Assembly: GCA_945883145.1 (NCBI GenBank)
Contig: CAMCXB010000028.1
Coordinates: forward strand, 1 to 29,711
Length of the DNA: 29,711 nucleotides
Source: Bordetella parapertussis
GTDB taxonomy: Bacteria; Pseudomonadota; Gammaproteobacteria; Burkholderiales; Burkholderiaceae_D
Reading direction: 5' to 3'
Below the pieces are notes generated by a model. It saw only the letters and a program-made list of their open reading frames with translations, did not search any database and was not told where the DNA came from. Of the stretch, positions 7,917 to 15,470 are shown piece by piece; position 1 is the stretch's first letter, and each line of letters starts with the position of its first letter. The position numbers and the translations under genes are program-made.

Positions 7917-8828
7917 TTACACTTTGCCGAGAACGAGATATTCAAGCAAAGCTTTTTGTACATGGAGACGATTTTCTGCTTCATCCCAAACAACTGATTG
8001 AGGGCCGTCTATCACTTCAGCAGCAACTTCTTCACCTCTATGTGCGGGAAGACAATGCATGAAAAGCGCATCGGGATTAGCACGCTGCATTTTTTCGCTA
8101 TCAACTATCCAACCATCAAAGGCTTTTAAACGTGCTACGTTTTCTTGTTCATATCCCATGCTAGTCCATACATCGGTTGTCACGAGATCAGCGCCTGCGC
8201 AAGCATCAGCCGGATTTTTAAAAACGGTGTAACGTAAATTATTTTTAGAGACTAAGGCAGGATTGATATCGTAGCCAACAGGCGTAGAAACATTTAAGTG
8301 AAAGCCAAATACTTCAGCAGCTTGCAACCATGAATACAACATATTGTTCGCGTCCCCTACCCAAGCAACGCATTTACCTGCAATTGAGCCACGATGTTCA
8401 ATGTAAGTGAATACATCAGCAAATACCTGACAGGGATGATATTCATTGGTGAGACCATTCACCACAGGCACGCGTGAATTCGCGGCAAAGCGTTCTATGA
8501 TTTCCTGACCAAAGGTGCGGATCATGATGATGTCACACATACGCGACATCACTTGTGCGGCATCTTCTACGGGCTCACCACGTCCAAGCTGACTATCGCG
8601 AGTATTAAGATAAATCGCTGCACCACCTAACTGATGCATACCGGCTTCAAACGATAAACGCGTGCGGGTAGAATTTTTTTCGAACACCATCACTAGCGTA
8701 CGGTCTAGCAGAGGGTGATAGGGTTCGTAGCTTTTGAATTTTTGCTTGATGATTTTTGTGCGCTCGATGAGATAGGCATATTCATCGAGGCTGAAATCAG
8801 CAAATTGTAGATAATGTTTTATTGCCAT
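7917..8828 (-). CDS. argF: Ornithine carbamoyltransferase
   Basis: ArgF makes citrulline from ornithine and carbamoyl phosphate. The 303-residue protein has the carbamoyl-phosphate site STRTR (residues 53-57), the QLGRGEPVEDAAQV block, and the ornithine-site HCLPAHRG near residue 258. The MAIKHYLQF start resembles betaproteobacterial homologues. The start is odd: the ATG is preceded by a T-rich tract and a G+C-rich hairpin, with no purine-rich ribosome-binding sequence visible. argG follows in the same direction. Confidence 0.95.
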   Translation of the reverse strand: MAIKHYLQFADFSLDEYAYLIERTKIIKQKFKSYEPYHPLLDRTLVMVFEKNSTRTRLSFEAGMHQLGGAAIYLNTRDSQLGRGEPVEDAAQVMSRMCDIIMIRTFGQEIIERFAANSRVPVVNGLTNEYHPCQVFADVFTYIEHRGSIAGKCVAWVGDANNMLYSWLQAAEVFGFHLNVSTPVGYDINPALVSKNNLRYTVFKNPADACAGADLVTTDVWTSMGYEQENVARLKAFDGWIVDSEKMQRANPDALFMHCLPAHRGEEVAAEVIDGPQSVVWDEAENRLHVQKALLEYLVLGKV

Positions 8829-8834
8829 AAATGA

Positions 8835-8865
8835 AAAACGGCGGCGAGTCAGGCGCCTGCCGCCG
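8835..8865 (-). terminator. Terminator-like hairpin abutting the argF start
   Basis: On the minus strand CGGCGGC (8865-8859) pairs with GCCGCCG (8846-8840), a 7-bp all-G+C stem followed by TTTTT (8839-8835). The 12-nt loop contains the self-complementary AGGCGCCT. The T-tract ends only 6 nt before the argF ATG. It could terminate rsgA transcription, act as an argF attenuator, or both. Confidence 0.65.
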
Positions 8866-8882
8866 AAGTATGTAAGTCCATG

Positions 8883-8910
8883 ATTATAAGAGATTTACAT
8901 CCGCAAACAA
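8883..8910 (-). promoter_or_regulatory. Candidate argF promoter
   Basis: Reading the minus strand, TTGTTT (8910-8905) is followed after 16 bp by a perfect TATAAT (8888-8883). Transcription would begin near 8876, upstream of the terminator-like hairpin, so any argFG transcript from here must pass through that hairpin. An 8-bp inverted repeat overlaps this promoter. Confidence 0.45.
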
Positions 8911-8917
8911 AATCTCT
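8889..8917. repeat. 8-bp inverted repeat over the argF promoter
   Basis: AGAGATTT (8889-8896) and AAATCTCT (8910-8917) are exact inverted repeats separated by 13 bp. They flank the spacer of the candidate argF promoter and touch both hexamers. The arrangement suits an operator, but the repeat does not match a regulator site I recognise. Confidence 0.5.
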
Positions 8918-8951
8918 CTGCTAGTCTGAAAACACAGCAAGATTTCAGAGT

Positions 8952-9842
8952 TTAGTAGAGCTTTTGTGAGGCTTCATGCAGCAACTGACGGTATAGACCA
9001 TGTCTGGCAGTGCTGATGCTACCGTCTTTGACAGCTTGCAGTATGGGGCAATCTGGTTCGTTAAGATGATGACAATTATAAAAGCGACATTGTCCTAAGT
9101 GCGCGGCAAATTCTGGGAATGCACGCTCTAGCATGCCTTCTGAGAGTTGATATAAACCGAATTCTTGAAATCCCGGAGAATCAATCACGCTTGTTTCTGC
9201 ATCGATCGTATAAAGACGGGTAAAGGTAGTGGTGTGTTTGCCCGTATCTAAAGCAGAAGAGATTTCTCTGACAGCGATTTGTGCATCCGGTACTAGTAAA
9301 TTAATCAATGAAGATTTACCCATGCCGGATTGACCAATCAAAATCGTCGATTGTCTTGCTAACAGGTGTCGTAAAATTTCTAGAGTGGTAGTGGGATTAT
9401 CTTGAGCGCTTACTTCATGTACCGGATAACCCAACTGGGTGTAAGCCGTTAAGCGCTGTCGTGTGGCAGGCAAAGCAGCGCTGATATCAATTTTATTTAA
9501 GATTAAATGTGCTTTCACACCGGCTGATTCAGCAGCGACTAAAGCACGTGAGACTAAGTCATCGGTAAAGCCGGGTTCGGTTGCCACCACAATAAATAAT
9601 TGCGTGACATTGGCGGCAAGCAGCTTAGATTTATATTGATCAGAACGATATAAAAAAGTTTTGCGCGGCAAAATAGCATTAATCACTGCTTGATCAGGTG
9701 AGGTGAGGGTGATGTCCACATGATCACCAACAGCCACATCACTTTTTTTGCCACGTGTTACGCACTGAATAAAGTTACCCTCATAGTGCGCCACATAATG
9801 CCGTCCATGCGCAGCGATAATTAAGCCAACTGCCTCAGCCAT
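8952..9842 (-). CDS. rsgA: Ribosome small-subunit biogenesis GTPase RsgA
   Basis: RsgA is a circularly permuted GTPase that helps late 30S ribosome maturation. The 296-residue protein shows an N-terminal OB-fold (about 1-60), then G4 LNKID (115-119) ahead of the P-loop GQSGMGKSS (170-178), then G3 DSPG (221-224). The C-terminal zinc-binding set is C252, C257, H259 and C265. The motif order confirms permutation. Its start overlaps the upstream dehydratase gene by 8 bp, implying translational coupling. A 123-bp gap to argF carries the regulatory elements listed separately. Confidence 0.95.
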   Translation of the reverse strand: MAEAVGLIIAAHGRHYVAHYEGNFIQCVTRGKKSDVAVGDHVDITLTSPDQAVINAILPRKTFLYRSDQYKSKLLAANVTQLFIVVATEPGFTDDLVSRALVAAESAGVKAHLILNKIDISAALPATRQRLTAYTQLGYPVHEVSAQDNPTTTLEILRHLLARQSTILIGQSGMGKSSLINLLVPDAQIAVREISSALDTGKHTTTFTRLYTIDAETSVIDSPGFQEFGLYQLSEGMLERAFPEFAAHLGQCRFYNCHHLNEPDCPILQAVKDGSISTARHGLYRQLLHEASQKLY

Positions 9843-10197
9843 TGTTGGCTAAAAATTTTTCTTCAAATACGGCGTCTATTTTTGCTGCGCAAATGAAGTC
9901 ATTATGTGAGAGGCCACCTGCTCCATTATTTACAGAGTGCGTGTTAAATCTGACTGTACAGCGGTTATAGGTAATCAAGAGTTCAGGATGATGATCTTCT
10001 TGATGAATGATAGTAGCTATCGCATTAACAAACTCTAGAGTTTGATAATAATTTTTGAAAGCGAACTGTCGAAGGATTGTTTCATGCTCGACCGTCCAAG
10101 CAGTGAGCACCGCTAAAGCAGCAGCAATCTCAGATTGCGTTGCACCTACAGTCAGATGCTTACAAGATTGCTGCTGTAATGCGGTGTGAGTCAGCAT
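9835..10197 (-). CDS. phhB: Pterin-4a-carbinolamine dehydratase
   Basis: This 120-residue protein carries the family signature EDHHPELLITYNRCTVRF and the later THSVNNGAGGLSHNDF segment. Family members dehydrate 4a-hydroxytetrahydrobiopterin during pterin recycling by aromatic amino acid hydroxylases. In genomes lacking such hydroxylases they may serve molybdopterin metabolism or other pterin use. No hydroxylase of that type is visible in this window. The ATG starts 1 bp after the upstream protease stop codon, and the gene overlaps rsgA, so the three form an operon. The symbol is by analogy. Confidence 0.85.
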   Translation of the reverse strand: MLTHTALQQQSCKHLTVGATQSEIAAALAVLTAWTVEHETILRQFAFKNYYQTLEFVNAIATIIHQEDHHPELLITYNRCTVRFNTHSVNNGAGGLSHNDFICAAKIDAVFEEKFLANNG

Positions 10198-10198
10198 G

Positions 10199-11455
10199 TT
10201 ATTGCGTCAGTAAGCGTTGCACCCTTAGGCTAGCAGGTGGGTGAGAATCATAAAAAGCTGAATGCAAAGGATCAGGCGTCAAGGTTGATGCATTATCTTC
10301 ATACAGCTTAACTAGGGCTGAGATCAGATCTTGAGCATTGCTATGTTGAGCAGCAAACGCATCCGCTTCAAACTCTTGTTTGCGTGAACGAATAGATGTG
10401 AGAGGTGACAGTAAGAAGGTAAATACAGGCAAGCTCAACATGAATAAAATTAATACCATTGCATCATTGCTAGCATTCAGCATAGGGGTAACACCTAAGC
10501 CTTGATAAAACCAAAGTTGATTTTTCAAGTAACCCAACAATGCAAGAAAACCTAGTGAAAGCGTAAACACAATAGCGATACGTTGAATCACATGGCGTAA
10601 TTTGAAATGACCTAATTCATGTGCTAACACAGCTTCGATTTCACTAGGAGCTAAGCGCGCGAGCAAGGTGTCAAAAAACACGATGCGCTTAGCGGCACCA
10701 AAACCAGAAAAATACGCATTGCCATGTGCGCTACGACGCGATCCATCCATAACGAATAAACCTTTGCTAGCAAAACCTACACGTTGCATTAATCCTTCTA
10801 TGCGAGTTTGTAGTGAAGCATCTTCTAGTGGAGTGAATTTATTAAACAAAGGCGCAATCACGCTTTGATAAAAAGCCAACATGAAAATTTGAAAAACGCA
10901 CCAAATACCCCAAGCATAGAGCCACCAGAGATCGCCAGCTTTTTCCATCACAGATAGGATGACCCAAATTAAGGGCAGGCCAATCAATGCACTAACCAAA
11001 GTATTTTTAATCAGATCAGTAAAAAATAAACTTGGTTTCATTTTATTAAAACCAAATTTTTCTTCTAAAGTGAATTGTTTGTAGTAATCGAAGGGCATGT
11101 CAATCACACTTGAGATCAGCATGACAGCAACAATTAAACCGAGTTGATACACCATGCCATCACCAGCCAGATAGGAAATCTGCTCTGATAACCATTGCAA
11201 ACCACCGAGTAATGTAAAGCCCACTAGAACTGCGGTATTGACCACCAACAGAATCATGTTGAACTGGGTCTTAGCAATAGTGTAATCGGCTGCTTTTTGA
11301 TGGGCAGCTAGGGGGATTTTTTGTGCAAATTGGGCTGGAACGTGATCACGGTGCTGTGCCACATGGCGTAGTTGGCGCGCACTCAACCAAAGTTTGACGC
11401 CTAGCGTAGCTAATAGCATGGCTGCAAAAAGGAATGAAAAGCTTACGGTATTCAT
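10199..11455 (-). CDS. M48-family membrane metalloprotease (Ste24/CAAX prenyl protease 1 type)
   Basis: This 418-residue multi-pass membrane protein has an M48 N-terminal region containing DMPFDYYKQFTLEEKFGFN, then the zinc motif HELGH (H279, E280, H283) in LAHELGHFKLRH. The third zinc ligand is in EFEADAF (E363). At least five hydrophobic segments surround these sites. In eukaryotes Ste24 processes prenylated CAAX proteins; in bacteria these enzymes are thought to act in membrane-protein quality control. AGGGA precedes the start. It heads an operon with phhB and rsgA and is divergent from orn. Confidence 0.9.
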   Translation of the reverse strand: MNTVSFSFLFAAMLLATLGVKLWLSARQLRHVAQHRDHVPAQFAQKIPLAAHQKAADYTIAKTQFNMILLVVNTAVLVGFTLLGGLQWLSEQISYLAGDGMVYQLGLIVAVMLISSVIDMPFDYYKQFTLEEKFGFNKMKPSLFFTDLIKNTLVSALIGLPLIWVILSVMEKAGDLWWLYAWGIWCVFQIFMLAFYQSVIAPLFNKFTPLEDASLQTRIEGLMQRVGFASKGLFVMDGSRRSAHGNAYFSGFGAAKRIVFFDTLLARLAPSEIEAVLAHELGHFKLRHVIQRIAIVFTLSLGFLALLGYLKNQLWFYQGLGVTPMLNASNDAMVLILFMLSLPVFTFLLSPLTSIRSRKQEFEADAFAAQHSNAQDLISALVKLYEDNASTLTPDPLHSAFYDSHPPASLRVQRLLTQ

Positions 11456-11521
11456 ACTGTCCCTATGAGAAAATATCGTTTTATCAGCCGCATTGATGGC
11501 GGATCAACATAGAAAGCAATT

Positions 11522-12109
11522 ATGTCACAAGCTATACAAACGCATCTTCCCACGCCTGATGCTAACCGCCCAAATGAATTTAATCTGGTCTGGATTGATA
11601 TGGAAATGACCGGCCTAGATCCGGATAAGGACAGAATTATCGAAGTAGCAGCAGTAGTTACAGATCCTGACCTGAATATTTTGGCAGAAGGACCAGTATT
11701 TGCCATTCATCAGAGCGATGCGCTGTTGGATGGCATGGATGCCTGGAATAAAGGCACGCACGGACGGTCTGGATTGATAGACCGAGTTAAAGCCTCTACT
11801 GTCACTGAGGCGCAAGCAAGTGCAGAGCTGATTACTTTTTTGAAAAAATATGTCCCAGCTGGTAAATCACCTATGTGTGGCAATTCTATTTGTCAGGACC
11901 GACGGTTTATGGTGCGCGGTATGCCAGAACTAGAAGCGTTTTTTCATTATCGAAATTTAGATGTGTCCACGCTTAAAGAATTATGCAAGCGTTGGAAGCC
12001 GGAATTAGCAGCGGGCTTTAAAAAACATCAAATGCATACAGCACTAGCCGATATTATTGAATCAATAGAAGAGTTACGTTACTACCGCGAACATTTCATC
12101 AAGCTTTAA
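11522..12109 (+). CDS. orn: Oligoribonuclease
   Basis: Orn is a 3'-to-5' exonuclease that clears two-residue RNA fragments and linear dinucleotides such as pGpG. The 195-residue protein has the DEDDh residues: the Asp and Glu in WIDMEMTGLD, an Asp in CQDRRFMVRG, and the His and final Asp in HTALADII. The C-terminal YYREHFIKL is highly typical. It is slightly longer than E. coli Orn because of an N-terminal extension of about 14 residues. It is divergent from the M48 protease across 66 bp and ends 15 bp from the convergent UPF0149 gene. Confidence 0.95.
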   Translation: MSQAIQTHLPTPDANRPNEFNLVWIDMEMTGLDPDKDRIIEVAAVVTDPDLNILAEGPVFAIHQSDALLDGMDAWNKGTHGRSGLIDRVKASTVTEAQASAELITFLKKYVPAGKSPMCGNSICQDRRFMVRGMPELEAFFHYRNLDVSTLKELCKRWKPELAAGFKKHQMHTALADIIESIEELRYYREHFIKL

Positions 12110-12124
12110 ATTTTTTTGATTGAA

Positions 12125-12715
12125 TTAGTGTCGTGTAGTTTTACGACCCCAAAAACGATAAATTTGGATGATGGATGCTTCTATTTCTATGGCTAATTTA
12201 TGGCATTTAATAGGATCATCCACTAGCTTGACTTCCTCTTCTTCTATTTCTTCAGCGCCGAGTAAATAAATCGGTTTTAATAAGGTCGCTTGTGGTGAAT
12301 CCCATAAATGCTGCCATGCGCTAGTGCGTAAATTCACACCTTCCATAAAACCCCAAGCCCAAGATTCTGCATCGAGTATACGTTTGCCTTTCCATTCATA
12401 TTCACAAAACAAAGGCTCAAAATCATTCGGCGCTATTTCTAATGTGACCGTAATATCTTCAAGCATACGTTCCATGAGATTTTGAATATGCAGGGCTTCT
12501 GATTCAGATTTAAAGGAAGGTGTTTGATCTGGATCTGATCCCCATACCTTAGGCAGCCATTCAGCAGTTGCAATTGCTTCTGGCCCCACCGCAATCGCAG
12601 TCAACAGACCATGTAATGAATCCATGGTCATGGCATCATCGCCACAGCGATCGGATAATAAAAAATGATCGAGCTCTTCGAACTCTTGCTCGGTAAGTAG
12701 TGGCTCTGTGGACAT
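12125..12715 (-). CDS. YecA/UPF0149-family protein
   Basis: The 196-residue protein matches the UPF0149 domain: an acidic N-terminal helix (LTEQEFEELDHFLLSDR), the SLHGLLTAIAVGPE motif, and WAWGFMEGVNL. It lacks the C-terminal Cys-rich SEC-C metal-binding motif found in many YecA proteins. A longer frame begins at 12733, but the ATG at 12715 is preceded by AAAGGGA and gives the conserved beginning. No function is established. It diverges from srkA and converges with orn. Confidence 0.8.
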   Translation of the reverse strand: MSTEPLLTEQEFEELDHFLLSDRCGDDAMTMDSLHGLLTAIAVGPEAIATAEWLPKVWGSDPDQTPSFKSESEALHIQNLMERMLEDITVTLEIAPNDFEPLFCEYEWKGKRILDAESWAWGFMEGVNLRTSAWQHLWDSPQATLLKPIYLLGAEEIEEEEVKLVDDPIKCHKLAIEIEASIIQIYRFWGRKTTRH

Positions 12716-12791
12716 GGATATCCCTTTTTTCATGCTAAAACATCAGTGTAACCGCTTAGACACAATTTTTGGCAGCGCATACAATGCAGGC

Positions 12792-13817
12792 ATGACTATA
12801 CCTGCCCAGCCAATCAATGAAGTAAACAGTGACGCGCCGGACCAACTAAGCTTTGCTGCGCTCTCGCCTGAGATGGTGTTGGATGCTTTAGCTAGCGTAG
12901 GCGTAGAAGAGGATGGCCGTCTACTAGTGTTAAATAGCTATGAAAATCGGGTCTATCAAGTCGGTAGAGATGAGGCAGAGCCGGTAGTGGTGAAATTTTA
13001 TCGTCCCCATCGCTGGAGTGATGCCGCCATATTGGAAGAACATACGTTTGTTGATGAACTCATGCAACAAGAAATTCCTGTGGTTGCACCCTTAGTATTT
13101 AATGGAGAAACACTCTGTCATTATCAGGGCTTTCGATTTGCAGTCTTTCCACGTCAGGGTGGACGTGCACCAGATTTAGAAAGTTCTGACACCTTAGAGT
13201 GGATGGGCAGGTTAATGGGGCGCATTCATGCTGTCGGTGCATTGAAAAGTTATAGCGCACGACCTACATTAGATACGCAGTCATTTGGCATCAAACCACG
13301 CACATGGTTGTTAGAACATAATTTTATTCCTGCAGAATTAGATCAAACTTGGGGAAGCGTTAGTGCACAAGCATTGGAAGCAGTACAAGCTTGTTATGCA
13401 AGAGCAGGAGAGAGTGCGACATTACGATTGCATGGTGATTGTCATAGTGGGAATGTATTGTGGACAGATGCAGGTCCGCATTTTGTGGATTTTGACGATA
13501 GTCGTACTGGACCTGCAATACAAGATTTATGGATGTTGTTATCGGGTGAGCGAGGCGATAGGACAAGACAGTTATCGGATTTGCTCGCAGGGTATGAAGA
13601 TTTTTTTGAATTCGATCCACGTCAACTCCATCTCATCGAAGCCTTAAGAACATTACGTTTATTGCATTATTCCTATTGGATAGCAATGCGTTGGAATGAT
13701 CCTGCTTTTCAACTTGCTTTCCCTTGGTTTAATACCATGCATTACTGGCAAGATCGTATCTTAGAGTTACGTGAACAGATCGCAGCCATGGATGAAGCAC
13801 CTCTCAGATTGTTTTGA
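12792..13817 (+). CDS. srkA: Stress response kinase A (YihE/RdoA family)
   Basis: SrkA is a cytoplasmic Ser/Thr kinase of the aminoglycoside-phosphotransferase fold; the E. coli homologue protects against stress-induced death. This 341-residue copy shows the catalytic loop HGDCHSGNVLW, the metal-binding DFDDSRTGPAIQDLWML, and the YENRVYQVGRDEAEPVVVKFYRP lysine region. The frame extends upstream to 12708, but those codons overlap the divergent UPF0149 start. The ATG at 12792 fits the family length of about 330 residues. Its stop codon overlaps the FNR-like box serving the next gene. Confidence 0.9.
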   Translation: MTIPAQPINEVNSDAPDQLSFAALSPEMVLDALASVGVEEDGRLLVLNSYENRVYQVGRDEAEPVVVKFYRPHRWSDAAILEEHTFVDELMQQEIPVVAPLVFNGETLCHYQGFRFAVFPRQGGRAPDLESSDTLEWMGRLMGRIHAVGALKSYSARPTLDTQSFGIKPRTWLLEHNFIPAELDQTWGSVSAQALEAVQACYARAGESATLRLHGDCHSGNVLWTDAGPHFVDFDDSRTGPAIQDLWMLLSGERGDRTRQLSDLLAGYEDFFEFDPRQLHLIEALRTLRLLHYSYWIAMRWNDPAFQLAFPWFNTMHYWQDRILELREQIAAMDEAPLRLF

Positions 13818-13854
13818 TACAAGTCAAATTTTTTTTAAGCTCTTTTGCTAAAGT
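13814..13854 (+). promoter_or_regulatory. FNR-type box and class II promoter of usp1
   Basis: TTGATACAAGTCAA (13814-13827) matches TTGAT-N4-ATCAA at nine of ten positions and overlaps the srkA stop codon. A -10-like TAAAGT lies at 13849-13854. The inferred start near 13861 puts the box centre at about -40.5, close to the class II position. The transcript leader would be about 32 nt. Confidence 0.6.
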
Positions 13855-13892
13855 CAGCATCGTCGATTTATAACATTCATTCAGAGGCTGCT

Positions 13893-14342
13893 ATGTTTAA
13901 AAAAATATTAGTTGCGACCGATGGCTCACCCTTATCTATTGCTGCTGCGAGTGCAGCGATAGAATTTGCTGCGGCAAGTGGAGCTTCACTAGTGGGATTG
14001 TCATTGGCGCAGTTCTATCCTTATTTACTCATGCCAGAAGCAGGCGCGATGGTTGATTTGAGTGAGTATGAAGAAGCGCAAGATAAAATGGCACAGCAAG
14101 CAGTAAAAAATTTAGAAGAGCAGGCTAAAACCGCAGGTGTAAATTGTGTTGTATACACAAAGCGCGCAGTTCATCCCTATGAAGAAATTATTTCAACGGC
14201 ACATGAAAGTGCATGCGATTTAATTTGGATGGCATCACATGGCCGCCGCGGGCTGGATAAACTATTATTGGGTAGTGAAACACAACGTGTGCTTGCACAT
14301 AGTGCGATCCCAGTGATGGTTTATCGTCAGCCCTCAGTTTAA
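13893..14342 (+). CDS. Universal stress protein, single domain
   Basis: This 149-residue UspA-fold protein begins MFKKILVATDGS and ends with the ATP-binding G-x2-G-x9-G(S/T) motif in HGRRGLDKLLLGSETQRVL. That suggests the nucleotide-binding subgroup. A frame opening with TTG at 13845 exists, but GAGG precedes the ATG at 13893 and the protein then starts at the usual first strand. It is convergent with a two-domain Usp gene. An FNR-like site upstream suggests induction at low oxygen. Confidence 0.93.
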   Translation: MFKKILVATDGSPLSIAAASAAIEFAAASGASLVGLSLAQFYPYLLMPEAGAMVDLSEYEEAQDKMAQQAVKNLEEQAKTAGVNCVVYTKRAVHPYEEIISTAHESACDLIWMASHGRRGLDKLLLGSETQRVLAHSAIPVMVYRQPSV

Positions 14343-14368
14343 AAAAACATCAATCAATTGCTTGTTGA
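14341..14368 (-). terminator. Terminator of the two-domain usp gene
   Basis: On the minus strand ATCAACAA (14368-14361) pairs with TTGATTGAT (14356-14348) with one bulged base and a GCAA loop, followed by GTTTTTT. It begins just after the minus-strand stop codon. The plus-strand side has no T-tract, so it serves mainly the minus-strand gene. Confidence 0.65.
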
Positions 14369-14369
14369 T

Positions 14370-15209
14370 CTAATGGATTGTCAACACGGGCACTGTCATG
14401 GAAGTAAAGAGTGTCTTAGTCACGCCGCCCATTAAGGTCTCGCGAAAACGCGAGTGTCCATATCCACCCATCACAATTAAATCATTTCCTTGATCTGTTG
14501 CTAATGAAAGCAGTGCCTGACCAATATCGGTTTTTACAGTATGGTTGACCACCTGTACCTTGACACCGTGACGACTGAGATAGAGTGCAATATCTGCACC
14601 CGGCTCTGCGCCATGTACCAGTTTTTCATCGTTCGCATTGAAAACAACTAGATCGACTTTTTGCGCATGCGTCAGCAGTGGTAGTGCAGCTGTGATCGCG
14701 CGGGTGGCAGCAGGGCTACCATCCCATGCAATTAAAGGACGAGAAAATAATTTTTTAAAAGTAGTTGTATAAGGAATGATAAGCACAGGTCTGATGCAAT
14801 TCAATACAACCTGCTCAGGGAAATTTGGGTAGATACCAGGGACAGTTGAATGTGGATCTGTTTGTCCAATCACAAGTAAATCGCAATAACGCGCTTGTAA
14901 TACCATCCCACCAACTGCATCATCATCCACTAAGCGTGATTCAATAGAATTAGCACCTTCTTGATTAGCTAATTTTTCAAAAGAGTGCAATGCTTCCGTT
15001 GCATATTTTCTTAAAAAATCTACATGATGTGTCAGCGTTGGATCATTTGCACTGACTAAGCCATCAGCAAAAACATAACGCGATAAGCCCGTCATGGCAG
15101 CACCAATTAAATGTGCTGAAGAGAGCGCAGCTAATGCAGCCGCAAATTTTATGCGCTGCGCTGTGTGAGATGATTGATCAAGATGAACCAGAATCGTTTT
15201 ATAAGTCAT
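14370..15209 (-). CDS. Universal stress protein, tandem two-domain
   Basis: The 279-residue protein contains two Usp folds. The first (about 1-145) starts MTYKTILVHLDQSS and is degenerate at its ATP motif. The second (about 155-279) starts RPLIAWDGSPAATRA and retains G-x2-G-x9-G(S/T) in GGYGHSRFRETLMGGVTKTLF. Pseudodimeric Usp proteins of this kind occur widely in proteobacteria. It converges with the single-domain usp and diverges from the GNAT gene. A perfect FNR-type dyad lies 107 bp upstream of its start. Confidence 0.92.
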   Translation of the reverse strand: MTYKTILVHLDQSSHTAQRIKFAAALAALSSAHLIGAAMTGLSRYVFADGLVSANDPTLTHHVDFLRKYATEALHSFEKLANQEGANSIESRLVDDDAVGGMVLQARYCDLLVIGQTDPHSTVPGIYPNFPEQVVLNCIRPVLIIPYTTTFKKLFSRPLIAWDGSPAATRAITAALPLLTHAQKVDLVVFNANDEKLVHGAEPGADIALYLSRHGVKVQVVNHTVKTDIGQALLSLATDQGNDLIVMGGYGHSRFRETLMGGVTKTLFTSMTVPVLTIH

Positions 15210-15289
15210 AAGTTTTTCTGTAGATGGAGATTGGTAGTTAAAGCTAAGCGTAAACGCTAGTAGCGAGTTAGTCCAGATAGATCATAAGG

Positions 15290-15329
15290 AAAGTATTGAA
15301 ATCTTTTTATACATTTTGATTCATATCAA
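15290..15329 (-). promoter_or_regulatory. Perfect FNR-type box and promoter of the two-domain usp gene
   Basis: TTGATTCATATCAA (15316-15329) matches the FNR consensus at all ten specified positions. Downstream on the minus strand, TACTTT (15295-15290) can serve as a -10 element. This puts the box centre about 39.5 bp before the inferred start at 15283, within 2 bp of the class II position. The box is near the middle of the 261-bp intergenic region shared with the GNAT gene. Confidence 0.62.
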
Positions 15330-15339
15330 TTTCAAGCTG

Positions 15340-15381
15340 TTGATTCAGATTCTGATGTTTACTATGTCAAATGAATAGAAT
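15340..15381 (+). promoter_or_regulatory. Weak candidate FNR half-site promoter of the GNAT gene
   Basis: A second TTGAT begins at 15340 (TTGATTCAGATTCT), but its partner half-site matches only two of five bases. TAGAAT (15376-15381) starts exactly 36 bp after the half-site, the same spacing as at hemN and ccoN. Transcription would start near 15388. It is tentative because the dyad is incomplete. Confidence 0.28.
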
Positions 15382-15470
15382 GATGATGACCATAATGTCA
15401 TTACTATTTTTAACATTACAAAATTTCTTTAACCAAGCAGTGCGCTATCGCACACAAAGTGGATAGCAAA

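Noticed and set aside
8850..8879. Ten-codon ORF overlapping the argF hairpin on the minus strand, as a leader peptide
   Set aside because: It contains no Arg codons, and its ATG lies immediately after the TATAAT, so it would fall before the predicted transcription start.
11493..11507. FNR-like dyad TTGAT/ATCAA between the M48 protease and orn
   Set aside because: The half-sites are perfect but separated by five bases (GGCGG), not the four required by FNR. It also does not sit at a plausible activator position before either gene.
13360..13647. Long open frames in other frames and on the opposite strand within srkA and other genes
   Set aside because: They overlap genes with clear catalytic motifs and lack ribosome-binding sites or recognisable domains; they are shadows of the real coding frames.
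15440..15453. Hairpin GTGCG/CGCAC before the GNAT gene
   Set aside because: A 5-bp stem without T-tract or conserved motif is too weak to call a regulatory RNA element.
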